Shown piece by piece: positions 1-8,802 of a stretch of 64,000 nucleotides of DNA (positions are counted from its first letter, which is position 1; each line of letters opens with the position of its first letter). The notes beneath the pieces were generated by a model. The model was given only the letters and a program-made list of their open reading frames with translations. It was not told the origin of the DNA and ran no database searches. The position numbers and the translations under genes were made by a program. Source of the DNA: Pseudomonas sp. Leaf48 (GTDB lineage: Bacteria; Pseudomonadota; Gammaproteobacteria; Pseudomonadales; Pseudomonadaceae); NCBI RefSeq assembly GCF_001421885.1, contig NZ_LMLH01000012.1, positions 1 to 64,000 of the forward strand, read 5' to 3'.

Positions 1-28
1 CGATGCATTCCTTATCGGCGCATTAGGT

Positions 29-105
29 GAAGGGGTGGGACGATGTCTCCCACGGTCTGTACTGGTCAGAGTCAGAAGCGAGGCTTTAGTCCCACCCACC
101 CCTTC
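29..105. repeat. Imperfect inverted repeat at the window start
   Basis: The arm at 29-41 (GAAGGGGTGGGAC) pairs imperfectly with 89-105, where an extra CACC-like insertion interrupts the match. The first 210 bases hold no convincing gene. This could be a terminator or REP-like element downstream of a gene outside the window. There is no clear T-run, so its role is unresolved. Confidence 0.35.
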
Positions 106-120
106 AAGTCTAAACATACA

Positions 121-203
121 AGCGGGCTTGCTCGCGAAGGCGGAGTGTCAGACAACAAGAATGTGGCTGACACTCCGCCTTCGCGAGCAAGCCCGCTCCC
201 ACA
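121..203. repeat. REP doublet (inverted pair)
   Basis: Two REP palindromes face each other. The arm 121-150 is the exact reverse complement of 168-197, so the RNA would form a long hairpin. The core is the AGCGGGCTTGCTCGCGAAGG type repeated many times in this window. It lies just downstream of the minus-strand acyl-CoA hydrolase-like gene and may stabilise or end its transcript. Confidence 0.85.
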
Positions 204-210
204 TCGGTTT

Positions 211-1326
211 TCAGTATTCCGACGACAGATCCGCCAACGGGTGCCGACCTTCCCACGCCTTGTGAAAATGCGCCTCCACGACCGCATCCGGCACGTTGTT
301 GACATCCGGCCAGTGCCAGTGGGGCTTCTGATCCTTGTCGATCAACCGCGCGCGCACCCCTTCGCTGAACTCCGGATGACGGCAGCAGTTGAGGCTCAGG
401 GTGTATTCCATCTGAAAAACCTGGGCCAGTGACAGGTGCCGGGCGCGCTGGATCTGCTCCCAGACCAGATGCGCAGTCAGTGGCGAGCCTGCGCTCATGG
501 TCTTCGCCGCCCGACTGAGCAGCGGGTCGGTGTGATCGGCCAACGCACTGATGGCTTTCCACGCGCAACGCACATCACTGACATCCAGCCATTCGTCGAT
601 CTGTCGACGACGTGGCAGCCACTGGGCTTCGGGCATCCCGGCCACGGCTTCCTGCTGCAACGCCTTGAGCAGACTGTTGAGCTGCATGGGTGTCTGTTCC
701 TGCCAGTTCAATTGCAACAGACCTTCGATCAGGTCCTGCTGCTGCTCATCGAGCAGGAAACGGTCCGCCAGGTCCAGGTCAATGGCGTCGCGGCCGTTCA
801 TGTGGGCACCGCTCAGCCCCAGGAACAACCCGAGCTTGCCCGGCAGTCGCGACAGGAACCAGCTGGCACCGACATCCGGGTACAGGCCGATGCTGATTTC
901 GGGCATCGCCAGGCGGCTGCTCGGTGTGACGATGCGGATATTTGCGCCTTGCAACAACCCCATGCCACCGCCGAGCACATAACCATGCCCCCAGCAGATC
1001 AGCGGTTTGGGGTAGGTGTGCAGGTTGAAGTCCAGGCGATACTCCGCGGCAAAAAATTGCGCGGCCAATGGCGGCACCTCACCCGGGTGGGCACGACAGG
1101 CGTCCACCAGGCTGCGCACTTCGCCGCCGGCGCAAAAAGCCTTTGCGCCATTGCCGCGCAACAGCACGCAGACGATTTGCGCGTCCCTGGCCCAAACGTC
1201 CATGCGCTCGCGCAGGGCGTTGATCATCGGCAGGGACAGGGCATTGAGTGACTGTTCGGCGTCCAGGCTGGCGATGCCGATGCGGGCGCCGTCGGTGCCG
1301 GTGAGTTCTTCGAAGTGCAGATTCAT
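211..1326 (-). CDS. Enoyl-CoA hydratase/isomerase family, 3-hydroxyisobutyryl-CoA hydrolase-like
   Basis: This is a 371-residue crotonase-fold protein. The oxyanion-hole stretch AFCAGGEVRSL and GHGYVLGGGMGL are present, followed by MPEISIGLYPDVG, whose Glu and Asp match the catalytic pair of 3-hydroxyisobutyryl-CoA hydrolases. The length and long C-terminal half also fit that subfamily better than a 260-residue hydratase. The likely role is cytoplasmic acyl-CoA hydrolysis in valine or related branched-chain catabolism. It stands alone, divergent from ung with 132 bases between the starts. The ATG at 1326 begins MNLHFEEL. Substrate assignment is by family; another beta-hydroxyacyl-CoA thioester is possible. 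Confidence 0.8.
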   Translation of the reverse strand: MNLHFEELTGTDGARIGIASLDAEQSLNALSLPMINALRERMDVWARDAQIVCVLLRGNGAKAFCAGGEVRSLVDACRAHPGEVPPLAAQFFAAEYRLDFNLHTYPKPLICWGHGYVLGGGMGLLQGANIRIVTPSSRLAMPEISIGLYPDVGASWFLSRLPGKLGLFLGLSGAHMNGRDAIDLDLADRFLLDEQQQDLIEGLLQLNWQEQTPMQLNSLLKALQQEAVAGMPEAQWLPRRRQIDEWLDVSDVRCAWKAISALADHTDPLLSRAAKTMSAGSPLTAHLVWEQIQRARHLSLAQVFQMEYTLSLNCCRHPEFSEGVRARLIDKDQKPHWHWPDVNNVPDAVVEAHFHKAWEGRHPLADLSSEY

Positions 1327-1458
1327 CGTGACCTCGATCGGGAATTTGAACGTTCAGTATGATCGCTGCGTAGGAAAGTGCTGGATCTGCGTCAGAGCAA
1401 TTGACAAGCCAGGGAGGGTTTCCTAGGGTTCGCCCCATTGTCTTTACCGGATGTAACC

Positions 1459-2151
1459 ATGACTGCAGATGACCGTATCAAACTCGAACCGAGCTGGAAG
1501 GAGGCACTGCGTGCCGAATTCGACCAGCCCTACATGACAGAGTTGCGAAACTTTCTGCAACAGGAGCGCGCGGCCGGCAAAGAGATCTATCCACCGGGTC
1601 CGATGATATTCAACGCGCTCAACTCTACCCCGCTGGACAAGGTCAAGGTGGTCATCCTTGGCCAGGACCCGTATCACGGCCCGGGCCAGGCCCATGGCCT
1701 GTGCTTTTCAGTGCAGCCCGGGGTGCCGGCGCCACCGTCGCTGGTGAACATCTATAAAGAGCTCAAGCGCGACCTGAACATCGACATCCCCAATCACGGC
1801 CACCTGCAGAGCTGGGCCGATCAGGGCGTGCTGATGATCAACACCACCATGACGGTGGAACGCGCCAACGCCAACGCGCACAAGGACAAGGGCTGGCAGT
1901 TTTTCACCGACCGGATCATTGAAGTGGTCAGCCAGCATCAGCCACATCTGGTGTTCATGCTGTGGGGCGCGCATGCCCAGAGCAAGCAGAAGCTGATCGA
2001 TGCGACCAAACATCTGGTGTTGACCTCGGTGCATCCGTCACCGCTGTCGGCCTATCGTGGCTTCCTCGGTTGCGGGCACTTTGGCCGGACCAACAAGTTT
2101 CTCGAACAGAATGGCGAGACGCCGATCGAGTGGCGGTTGCCGCCGGTTTAA
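1459..2151 (+). CDS. ung: Uracil-DNA glycosylase, family 1
   Basis: This base-excision repair enzyme removes uracil from DNA. The 230-residue product carries the water-activating motif GQDPYHG (Asp at residue 70), the uracil-binding LMIN-type stretch [12 protein letters not shown], and the DNA-intercalating loop [11 protein letters not shown] near residue 190. The frame is open back to a TTG at 1438, but I chose the ATG at 1459 because [13 protein letters not shown] is the usual N-terminus of Pseudomonas Ung as I remember it. It is monocistronic, and a REP doublet follows directly. Confidence 0.95.
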   Translation: MTADDRIKLEPSWKEALRAEFDQPYMTELRNFLQQERAAGKEIYPPGPMIFNALNSTPLDKVKVVILGQDPYHGPGQAHGLCFSVQPGVPAPPSLVNIYKELKRDLNIDIPNHGHLQSWADQGVLMINTTMTVERANANAHKDKGWQFFTDRIIEVVSQHQPHLVFMLWGAHAQSKQKLIDATKHLVLTSVHPSPLSAYRGFLGCGHFGRTNKFLEQNGETPIEWRLPPV

Positions 2152-2166
2152 GCGGCGATGATGAGG

Positions 2167-2253
2167 GCCTCTTCGCGAGCAAGCCCGCTCCCACATTGGC
2201 TTTGTGGACACCGCAAAAACCCATGTGGGAGCGGGCTTGCTCGCGAAGAAGGC
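2167..2253. repeat. REP doublet (inverted pair)
   Basis: REP cores at 2167-2195 and 2223-2253 are reverse complements around a 27-base spacer. They sit between the convergent 3' ends of ung and the AbrB-family gene, a typical REP position, and could act as a bidirectional 3' stabiliser. Confidence 0.85.
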
Positions 2254-2264
2254 ACCTCGGTCTA

Positions 2265-3305
2265 TCAGACTGAATCTGGATTGCGGTTCCAATATCTGAA
2301 CAAAGGCTCCGCCAGAAACAACACAAACAACAACCGCATCACCTGCATCGCCGTTACCAGCGGCACCGACAGTTGCAGGGTTTGCGCCGTCAGGCTCATC
2401 TCGGCAATCCCCCCGGGCATCATGCCCAATGTCAGAGACCGCAGATCCAGATGGGTCAGCGCGCTCAAGGCCAATGCCGCCGCCGTGGCGATCAGCATGG
2501 TCAGCACCGTGCCGATCAACGTCCGGCCCATGAACGACGGGGCGCGACGGAAAAACTGCCGGTTGAAGTGACAACCCAGACCACTGCCGATCAGCCATTG
2601 GCCGATCTCGCTGCCGCCGTTGGGCAAGGCGATGTGCAGGTCCCAACCGATGCTCACCGCAGCCGTCACCAGCAACGGCCCGAACAGCCAGGGGTTGGGT
2701 TGACGCAGACGCTCCCAGATCCAGGCCGCCAAAGCGCCCGCCGGGAATAGAAGTGCCAGCCAGCGCCAGTCCACACTGGTGGCATGGGAGACCGGCGTAC
2801 CGTCGCCCATCAAATACTTGAATGCCGCCGGTACACAGAGCACCACCACCAGCACCCGCAAACTCTGCCCCGCCGCCACGCGACTGAGCACCGCGCCATT
2901 GCGCGCGCCGAGGTTGACCATCTCCCCTGAACCGCCGGGCATGCTGGAAAAAAACGCGGTGGCGCGATCTTCACCGGTGCGCCGCATCAACCAGACCCCG
3001 ACCACGGCGGACAGGCTGGTGACCAAGGCTCCGAAGAAGATCAAACCGAAATGACTGAGCACCTGTTCCATCACCACCGGGGTGAAGTGCAGGCCGATAC
3101 CGATACCGATGACCCACTGGCCGCACTTGCGCCCGCCCGGGATTTCCGCCAGTTGCCAGGGAGTCAGGCAGCGCACGAGGATGATCGCCAGCAACGAGCC
3201 GACCATCCACGGCAGAGGCCAGCCGACCTGGCTGGCGAGGTATCCGCCGAGCAGGCCGACCAGCGGGGTTCCCCACCAGGCTTTGAAGGGTGTTCGATCA
3301 GACAT
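2265..3305 (-). CDS. AbrB-family inner-membrane protein
   Basis: This 346-residue, very hydrophobic protein has about ten predicted membrane segments in two similar halves. Each half contains a glycine-rich stretch (MPGGSGEMVNLGAR and MMPGGIAEMSLTAQT). This matches the membrane family misnamed AbrB or 'ammonia monooxygenase', whose transport substrate is not established. The start is the ATG at 3305, MSDRTPF; an upstream start would extend it by seven residues. The gene begins eight bases inside the 3' end of tctA, so it is translationally coupled and is the fourth gene of the tctCBA transcript. A role in tricarboxylate export or uptake is inference from this position only. Confidence 0.8.
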   Translation of the reverse strand: MSDRTPFKAWWGTPLVGLLGGYLASQVGWPLPWMVGSLLAIILVRCLTPWQLAEIPGGRKCGQWVIGIGIGLHFTPVVMEQVLSHFGLIFFGALVTSLSAVVGVWLMRRTGEDRATAFFSSMPGGSGEMVNLGARNGAVLSRVAAGQSLRVLVVVLCVPAAFKYLMGDGTPVSHATSVDWRWLALLFPAGALAAWIWERLRQPNPWLFGPLLVTAAVSIGWDLHIALPNGGSEIGQWLIGSGLGCHFNRQFFRRAPSFMGRTLIGTVLTMLIATAAALALSALTHLDLRSLTLGMMPGGIAEMSLTAQTLQLSVPLVTAMQVMRLLFVLFLAEPLFRYWNRNPDSV

Positions 3306-4812
3306 CGGCGATAACGCGCCGTGCAACCGAACGTTTGCGCCAGATCCGCAGCAGCGGCACCAACAGCATGACCACGGTCAGCACCCAGACACCGAAGGTG
3401 ATCGGGCTCGACCAGAGGATCTCCAGCGCACCGTTGGAAATCGACAGCGCGCGACGCAGGTTTTGTTCCATCAGCCCTCCGAGAATGAACCCCAGCAGTA
3501 CCGGCGACAGCGGGAAGTCCAGTTTACGCAGGATGTAGCCGAAGATGCCGATGCCGACCATCAGGAACAAGTCGAAGGTGGTGGCGTGCACCGCATAGAC
3601 GCCGATCCCTGTGATGATCGCGATCACCGGCACCAGTGCCCAGTTCGGCACGGCGAGGATGCGGGTGAAGATGCGGATCATCGGAATGTTGAGGATCACC
3701 AGCATGATGTTGGCGATGAACAACGAGGCAATCAGGCCCCAGACGATGTCCGGTTGCTGCTGGAACAGCAGGGGGCCGGGAGTGATGTTGTACAGCGACA
3801 GGGCGCCGATCATCACCGCCGTCGTACCCGAACCCGGCACGCCGAGGGTCAGCATCGGCACCAGGGCGCCGCAGGCGGATGCACCGATGGCGGTTTCGGG
3901 AGCGGCGAGACCGCGCATGTCGCCCTGGCCGAAGGTACCCTTGGCGCCGGCGATACGTTTTTCGGTCATGTAGGCCACGGCGCTGGCCAGGGTTGCACCG
4001 GCCCCCGGCAATACACCCATGATGAAACCGAATACACCGCAACGGATGTTCACAACGAACACCGCTGAAGCTTCCTTGAAGTTGAACATCATGCGCCCGG
4101 TCGCCTTCACCGCTTCCTGGCCTCTATGGGTTTTTTCCAGCAGCAGGAGGATTTCACTGATGGAGAACAGGCCCAGCACCAGCACGACAAACTGAATGCC
4201 GTCAGTGAGGTGGATGTTGTCGCCGGTGAAGCGGTACACACCGCTGTTGGCATCGATGCCAACGGTCGACAGAAACAGGCCGATCAATGCGGCGATAAAG
4301 GTTTTCAGTGGTCGGTCACCGGCCATGCCGCCCAGACAGACAATGGCGAATACCATCAGCACGAAGTATTCCGCCGGGCCGAAGGCAATTGCCCATTTCG
4401 CCAGTAGCGGGGCAAACAGCACCATGCCGCAGGTGGCGATGAACGCACCGATGAAAGAACTCCAAGCCGACAGAGACAAGGCCACACCAGCCAGGCCTTT
4501 GCGGGCCATCGGGTAACCGTCGAGGGTGGTCATCACGGTGGAGGCTTCGCCCGGAATGTTCAGCAGGATCGAGCTGATCCTCCCGCCATATTCGCAACCC
4601 AGGTACACCGCCGCCAGCAGGATCAGCGCCGATTCCGGTGGCAAGCCGAGAGCGAACGCGATCGGGATCAACAACGCCACGCCGTTGATCGGGCCCAGGC
4701 CCGGCAACAAACCGACGACGGTGCCGATCAGGGTGCCGCAGAGGGCGGTCACCAGGTTGTACGGGCTCAGCGCGACGCCGAAACCCTGACCCAAATAGCC
4801 AAGGGTATCCAT
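3298..4812 (-). CDS. tctA: Tripartite tricarboxylate transporter, large permease TctA
   Basis: This is the large membrane subunit of a tripartite tricarboxylate transporter, which imports citrate-type acids delivered by TctC. It has 504 residues and about 12 membrane segments, the usual size. The family signature occurs near residues 25-50 (GTLIGTVVGLLPGLGPINGV), and a second P-G-x-G motif, MGVLPGAGATLASAV, lies in the second half. It starts one base after tctB ends, so tctB and tctA are co-translated. Its 3' end overlaps the AbrB-family gene. Confidence 0.93.
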   Translation of the reverse strand: MDTLGYLGQGFGVALSPYNLVTALCGTLIGTVVGLLPGLGPINGVALLIPIAFALGLPPESALILLAAVYLGCEYGGRISSILLNIPGEASTVMTTLDGYPMARKGLAGVALSLSAWSSFIGAFIATCGMVLFAPLLAKWAIAFGPAEYFVLMVFAIVCLGGMAGDRPLKTFIAALIGLFLSTVGIDANSGVYRFTGDNIHLTDGIQFVVLVLGLFSISEILLLLEKTHRGQEAVKATGRMMFNFKEASAVFVVNIRCGVFGFIMGVLPGAGATLASAVAYMTEKRIAGAKGTFGQGDMRGLAAPETAIGASACGALVPMLTLGVPGSGTTAVMIGALSLYNITPGPLLFQQQPDIVWGLIASLFIANIMLVILNIPMIRIFTRILAVPNWALVPVIAIITGIGVYAVHATTFDLFLMVGIGIFGYILRKLDFPLSPVLLGFILGGLMEQNLRRALSISNGALEILWSSPITFGVWVLTVVMLLVPLLRIWRKRSVARRVIADV

Positions 4813-4813
4813 A

Positions 4814-5272
4814 TCAGTTCTCCAGAACGTCGAGCAGGCCCAGGGGCAGCGGCACGTCCATCAACTTGTCGAACAACAGGTAGAGTCCAACGGCCATCAG
4901 CGTGGTGACGACCACGCTGGGCAGCCAGCGACCGCCATACAGGCGCGCCATCGGAATACCGATCAGGATGCTGCTGAGGATGAAGCCCAGAGGTTCGAAC
5001 AACCCGGCGAAGATCAGCAGCAGCACGATGCAGAGGCCAATCTTGTTCAGGGTTTCACGGTCCAGTTTCGGGTCGTCTTCGCTGTGCACGATGGGTGTCG
5101 GGCGAAACGCCATGTACAACAGCGCGCAACCCATCAAGGCGAGCATCAGCAAGGGAAAGGCCCGAGGCCCCACCGGTTCGTAGGAAAAAGCCGCTTGATA
5201 CGGCCACGCCATCAAGGCCAGGCCGACACAAGCCAGCAACAGCACCGAAGCGAAAATACGTTGTAAGAGCAT
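4814..5272 (-). CDS. tctB: Tripartite tricarboxylate transporter, small permease TctB
   Basis: A 152-residue protein with four predicted membrane segments (roughly residues 8-25, 35-55, 77-100 and 118-142), the size and topology of TctB subunits. It forms the membrane complex with TctA. The order tctC-tctB-tctA is the standard operon order. The gene is separated from tctC by 58 bases. Sequence conservation in TctB is weak, so the call rests mainly on topology and neighbours. Confidence 0.88.
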   Translation of the reverse strand: MLLQRIFASVLLLACVGLALMAWPYQAAFSYEPVGPRAFPLLMLALMGCALLYMAFRPTPIVHSEDDPKLDRETLNKIGLCIVLLLIFAGLFEPLGFILSSILIGIPMARLYGGRWLPSVVVTTLMAVGLYLLFDKLMDVPLPLGLLDVLEN

Positions 5273-5330
5273 AAGGAACTCCTGTGCCGCGGCTCCGCAA
5301 AACGGAGCCGCAGCCGCTAGACAGAGGCGA

Positions 5331-6308
5331 TCACTGGATCAGGCCGAACTCTTTGGCCAGCACTTTGTAGTCCGCGACTTGCTTCTTCACGTAGGTGTCC
5401 AGCTCCGGGCCGGTCATGGCGAACGGGAAGAGTTCGCGCTGATCGCGCAGCTTGGCGAATTCCTCGGACACCAGCAGTTTGTCGAAGGAATCTTTCCACC
5501 AGGCGTAGTCTTCATCGCTGACTTTCGGCCCGAGGTAGAAGCCGCGAACCACCGGCCAGACGATGTCGTAGCCTTGCTCTTTGGCGGTAGGGATGTCTTT
5601 CATCTCCGGCTCGTCCAAACGCTTGTCGGAGAACACCGCCAGCAGACGCATGTCCCCGCTCTGGATGTGCGGCATGGAGTCGGAAATGTCCGTGCTGCCG
5701 ACCTGGATGTGACCGCCGAGCAGGGCGGTGGCGATTTCACCGCCGCCTTCGAGGGCAACGTAGCGCAGGTCCCGCGGGTTGATCCCGGCGGCTTTGGCGA
5801 TCAGCGCGGTTTGCATCCAGTCCTGGCTGCCGACGGTGCCGCCGGAACCGATCACCACGGAGCTCGGATCTTTCTTCAGGGCCTGCACCAGATCGTCCAG
5901 GGTCTTGTAGGGCGAATCGTTTTTCACTGCGATGGCGCCGTAGCTGGTGCCCACCGCTGCCAGCCAGCGCACGTTGGTTTCGTCGAAGCGACCGAACTTG
6001 CCCTGGGCCAGGTTCAACAGCGAGCCACTGGACCAGGCCACCAGCGTGCCGGCATCGGCAGGGCGCTGGGCGACCACTGCGTTGTAGGCCACCGCACCGA
6101 CGCCGCCAGGCATGTAGGTCACGCGCATCGGCTTGCTCAGCAGCTTCTCGTTGACCAGCGCGCTTTGCGCCAGTTTGCAGGTCAGGTCGAAACCACCACC
6201 GGGCGAGGCCGGGGCGATGCATTCCGGGCGTTTGGGCTCGGCCATGAGTTGGCCGGCGAACAGCACACAGCTGGCGGCGAGGGCGACACGGCGCAGTGAT
6301 CGATTCAT
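5331..6308 (-). CDS. tctC: Tripartite tricarboxylate transporter, periplasmic binding protein TctC
   Basis: This 325-residue extracytoplasmic solute receptor has a Sec signal peptide over about residues 1-22 (positive MNRSLRR, hydrophobic core, cut near LMA). The mature start reads ECIAPASPGGGFD, the Bug/TctC-family ligand loop. It captures citrate-like acids for TctAB. I chose the ATG at 6308 because GGAG lies 6-9 bases upstream; an in-frame ATG at 6320 lacks such a site. It is the first gene of the operon and divergent from the tctDE regulators. An AANAANAA motif lies between 6326 and 6333, consistent with Hfq/Crc control. Confidence 0.92.
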   Translation of the reverse strand: MNRSLRRVALAASCVLFAGQLMAEPKRPECIAPASPGGGFDLTCKLAQSALVNEKLLSKPMRVTYMPGGVGAVAYNAVVAQRPADAGTLVAWSSGSLLNLAQGKFGRFDETNVRWLAAVGTSYGAIAVKNDSPYKTLDDLVQALKKDPSSVVIGSGGTVGSQDWMQTALIAKAAGINPRDLRYVALEGGGEIATALLGGHIQVGSTDISDSMPHIQSGDMRLLAVFSDKRLDEPEMKDIPTAKEQGYDIVWPVVRGFYLGPKVSDEDYAWWKDSFDKLLVSEEFAKLRDQRELFPFAMTGPELDTYVKKQVADYKVLAKEFGLIQ

Positions 6309-6749
6309 AGTTGTCTCCACGGGAGTTATTGTTTTTGGGGATGATTCAAGCGCGACGATTTCTTACGCTTTGAGTGTGTTCAGTTCGGCGCGGTCTGAAC
6401 GACGAGCAGCCGGCTTCGGCGCTGGCAAGGGTAAGAACAGGGGATCGATGAAGAGGGCGGGGCGGGCAAGCCTGAAGCTGTGTGGACAGCATGATGCAAT
6501 ACCTCGTTTATTGTTCTTATTGGCGAAAACGCTTCAAGGCGTTTTTCGGTAGTTACATGGCAAGGCACGTTTCAAACTACGATTCGATGGTCTGCAGTCG
6601 AAACCATCCGTGGGCCGACTCTAACGTGCCAACCTTTCGCTAACCTTTCATCGGGCTTTCATGTTTTTTCGGGCTTCACAGCGTCGGTTGCGGCGGTAAA
6701 CTCCGCGCCAAAGAATGGCGTCGACCATCCCTGAACGAGGTAAAGATCC
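6309..6749. other. Divergent tctC/tctD regulatory region
   Basis: This 440-base gap is where TctD would be expected to bind. It contains an imperfect hairpin at 6524-6548 (CGAAAACGC and GCGTTTTTCG arms) and runs of AT-rich sequence near 6500-6520. No gene is supported. In P. aeruginosa, as I recall, the porin gene opdH sits between these two transcription units; it is missing here. Confidence 0.5.
6326..6333 (-). promoter_or_regulatory. Candidate Hfq/Crc catabolite-activity motif before tctC
   Basis: On the mRNA strand this reads AACAATAA, an exact match to the AANAANAA pattern bound by Hfq-Crc in pseudomonads. It lies 18 bases before the tctC ATG, next to the ribosome site, where binding would block translation. 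The match is short and could be chance, but tct genes are plausible catabolite-repression targets. Confidence 0.5.
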
Positions 6750-7421
6750 ATGCGTGTCCTGCTCGTCGAAGATCATCTGCAGCTCGCCGATAGTGTCGCC
6801 CAGGCACTGAAAAGCACCGGGTTGACCGTGGACGTGCTGCACGATGGCGTGGCTGCCGATCTGGCGCTGGGCAGCGAGGAATACGCCATGGCGATTCTCG
6901 ATGTCGGCCTGCCGCGCATGGATGGTTTCGAAGTGCTGGCGCGCCTGCGTGCCCGGGGCAAGAATCTGCCGGTGCTGATGCTCACCGCCCGCAGTGACGT
7001 CAAGGATCGGGTCCATGGCCTGAACCTGGGTGCCGACGATTACCTGGCCAAGCCGTTTGAACTGAGCGAGCTCGAAGCCCGGGTCAAGGCCTTGCTGCGC
7101 CGCAGCGTGCTGGGCGGTGAGCGCATCCAGCGCTGCGGTGTGCTGGCCTACGACCTGGAAACCCGGCGCTTCACCCTCGGCGAAGAACTGCTGACCCTGA
7201 CTTCCCGCGAGCAGGCCGTGCTCGAAGCCTTGATTGCCAGGCCTGGCCGAGTGATGAGCAAGGAGCAACTGGCCTCGCAGGTGTTCGGCCTCGACGAAGA
7301 AGCCAGCCCCGATGCGATCGAAATCTACGTGCATCGCTTGCGCAAGAAACTCGATGGCCAGCCGGTCGCCATCGTGACCTTCCGCGGCCTCGGCTACTTG
7401 CTGGAAAGCCGCGATGCATAA
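6750..7421 (+). CDS. tctD: OmpR-family response regulator TctD
   Basis: A 223-residue response regulator. The receiver domain (about 1-115) has the acidic pocket VLLVEDH, the phospho-acceptor Asp51 in LDVGLPRMDG and the conserved Lys in YLAKPFE. The C-terminal winged-helix DNA-binding domain (about 125-220) ends IVTFRGLGYLLE, typical of OmpR/PhoB proteins. Its location divergent from tctCBA and upstream of a sensor kinase identifies it as TctD, which activates tricarboxylate uptake genes. An AGGTAAAG-type ribosome site precedes the ATG. The 3' end overlaps tctE by eight bases. Confidence 0.92.
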   Translation: MRVLLVEDHLQLADSVAQALKSTGLTVDVLHDGVAADLALGSEEYAMAILDVGLPRMDGFEVLARLRARGKNLPVLMLTARSDVKDRVHGLNLGADDYLAKPFELSELEARVKALLRRSVLGGERIQRCGVLAYDLETRRFTLGEELLTLTSREQAVLEALIARPGRVMSKEQLASQVFGLDEEASPDAIEIYVHRLRKKLDGQPVAIVTFRGLGYLLESRDA

Positions 7422-8802
7422 GCCCAACAGCCTGCGCTGGCGGTTGCTATGGAACCTCGCGCTGTTGTTGGTGGTACTGATGCTGGCCAGCGGTCTGAGC
7501 GCCTACTGGAACGGTCGCGAGGCCGCCGACACCGCCTATGACCGCACCTTGCTGGCATCGGCGCGGACCATTGCCGCAGGCGTCACCCAGCGCGACGGCA
7601 CGCTGAGTGCGGACGTGCCCTATGTGGCCCTCGATACCTTCGCTTACGACAGCGCCGGGCGGATTTTCTACCTGGTCAACGACATCAATCAGAAGCTGAT
7701 TTCCGGTTACGAAAACCTTCCACCACCACCTCCCGGGACGCCTCGCACCGACGACTATCCGGCCCTGGCGCGTTTTTACAACGCGACCTATCGAGGGCAG
7801 AACGTGCGAGTGGTGAGCCTGCTCAAGCCGGTCAGCGAGCCGAACATGAATGGCATGGCGGAAATCCGCGTGGCGGAGACTGATGAGGCGCGCGTCAGCA
7901 TGGCCCGCAGTCTGGCGGCGGACACTTTGCTGCGTTTGGGCATGCTGGCGATCGGTGCGTTGATGGTGGTGTGGTTTGCGGTCAGTGCCGCGCTGCGTCC
8001 GCTGGAGCGCTTGCGCTCGGCGGTGGAAGAGCGTCAGCCGGATGACCTTCGGCCATTGCCGCTGGTGGAAGTGCAACATGAGTTGTGGCCGTTGGTGCGT
8101 GCGCTCAATCACTTTACCGAGCGCCTGCGCGGGCAGTTCGAACGCCAGGCGCAGTTCATTGCCGACGCGGCCCATGAACTGCGAACCCCGTTGGCAGCGC
8201 TCAAGGCGCGACTGGAATTGGGCATGCGCTCAAGTGAACCGCAGGCCTGGCGCAGTACCCTGGAAACCGCAGCGCAGAGTACTGACCGCTTGACCCATCT
8301 GGCCAATCAGTTGCTGTCCCTGGCTCGGGTCGAAAATGGCGCCAGGGCCATTGCCGAAGGCGGCGCGCAGTTGCTGGACTTGAGTCAGCTGGCACGGGAG
8401 CTGGGCATGGCCATGGCACCCTTGGCGCATAAACGCGGCGTCGCACTGGCGCTGGAAGCGGACGAACCGGTGTGGTTGCGCGGTGAACCGACGCTGTTGA
8501 ACGAACTGCTGAGCAATCTGGTGGATAACGCCCTGGCCCACACGCCACCGGGTGGCAATGTGATCCTGCGCGTCACGGCCCCGGCGGTGCTTGAGGTGGA
8601 GGATGACGGACCGGGGATTCCTCTGGATGAGCGTGACCGGGTGTTTGAACGTTTTTACCGGCGTAACCAGCAGGTGGCCGGTTCGGGATTGGGCTTGGCG
8701 ATTGTCGGAGAAATCTGCCGCGCGCACCTGGCACAGATCAGTCTGCATGATGGCGAGCAGGCGGGGTTGAAGGTGCGGGTGAGTTTTATCGCCGGGGAGT
8801 GA
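7414..8802 (+). CDS. tctE: Sensor histidine kinase TctE
   Basis: This 462-residue inner-membrane kinase has a membrane segment at about 10-30, a periplasmic sensing region of roughly 135 residues, a second membrane segment near 167-190, and a HAMP-like linker. The H-box DAAHELRTPLAAL has His254 as phospho-acceptor, and the ATPase domain carries the N-box NLVDNALAHTPPGG and G-box DDGPGIP. It presumably senses an external tricarboxylate and phosphorylates TctD. The start codon lies within tctD, indicating coupled synthesis. A REP array follows immediately after the stop. Confidence 0.92.
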   Translation: MHKPNSLRWRLLWNLALLLVVLMLASGLSAYWNGREAADTAYDRTLLASARTIAAGVTQRDGTLSADVPYVALDTFAYDSAGRIFYLVNDINQKLISGYENLPPPPPGTPRTDDYPALARFYNATYRGQNVRVVSLLKPVSEPNMNGMAEIRVAETDEARVSMARSLAADTLLRLGMLAIGALMVVWFAVSAALRPLERLRSAVEERQPDDLRPLPLVEVQHELWPLVRALNHFTERLRGQFERQAQFIADAAHELRTPLAALKARLELGMRSSEPQAWRSTLETAAQSTDRLTHLANQLLSLARVENGARAIAEGGAQLLDLSQLARELGMAMAPLAHKRGVALALEADEPVWLRGEPTLLNELLSNLVDNALAHTPPGGNVILRVTAPAVLEVEDDGPGIPLDERDRVFERFYRRNQQVAGSGLGLAIVGEICRAHLAQISLHDGEQAGLKVRVSFIAGE

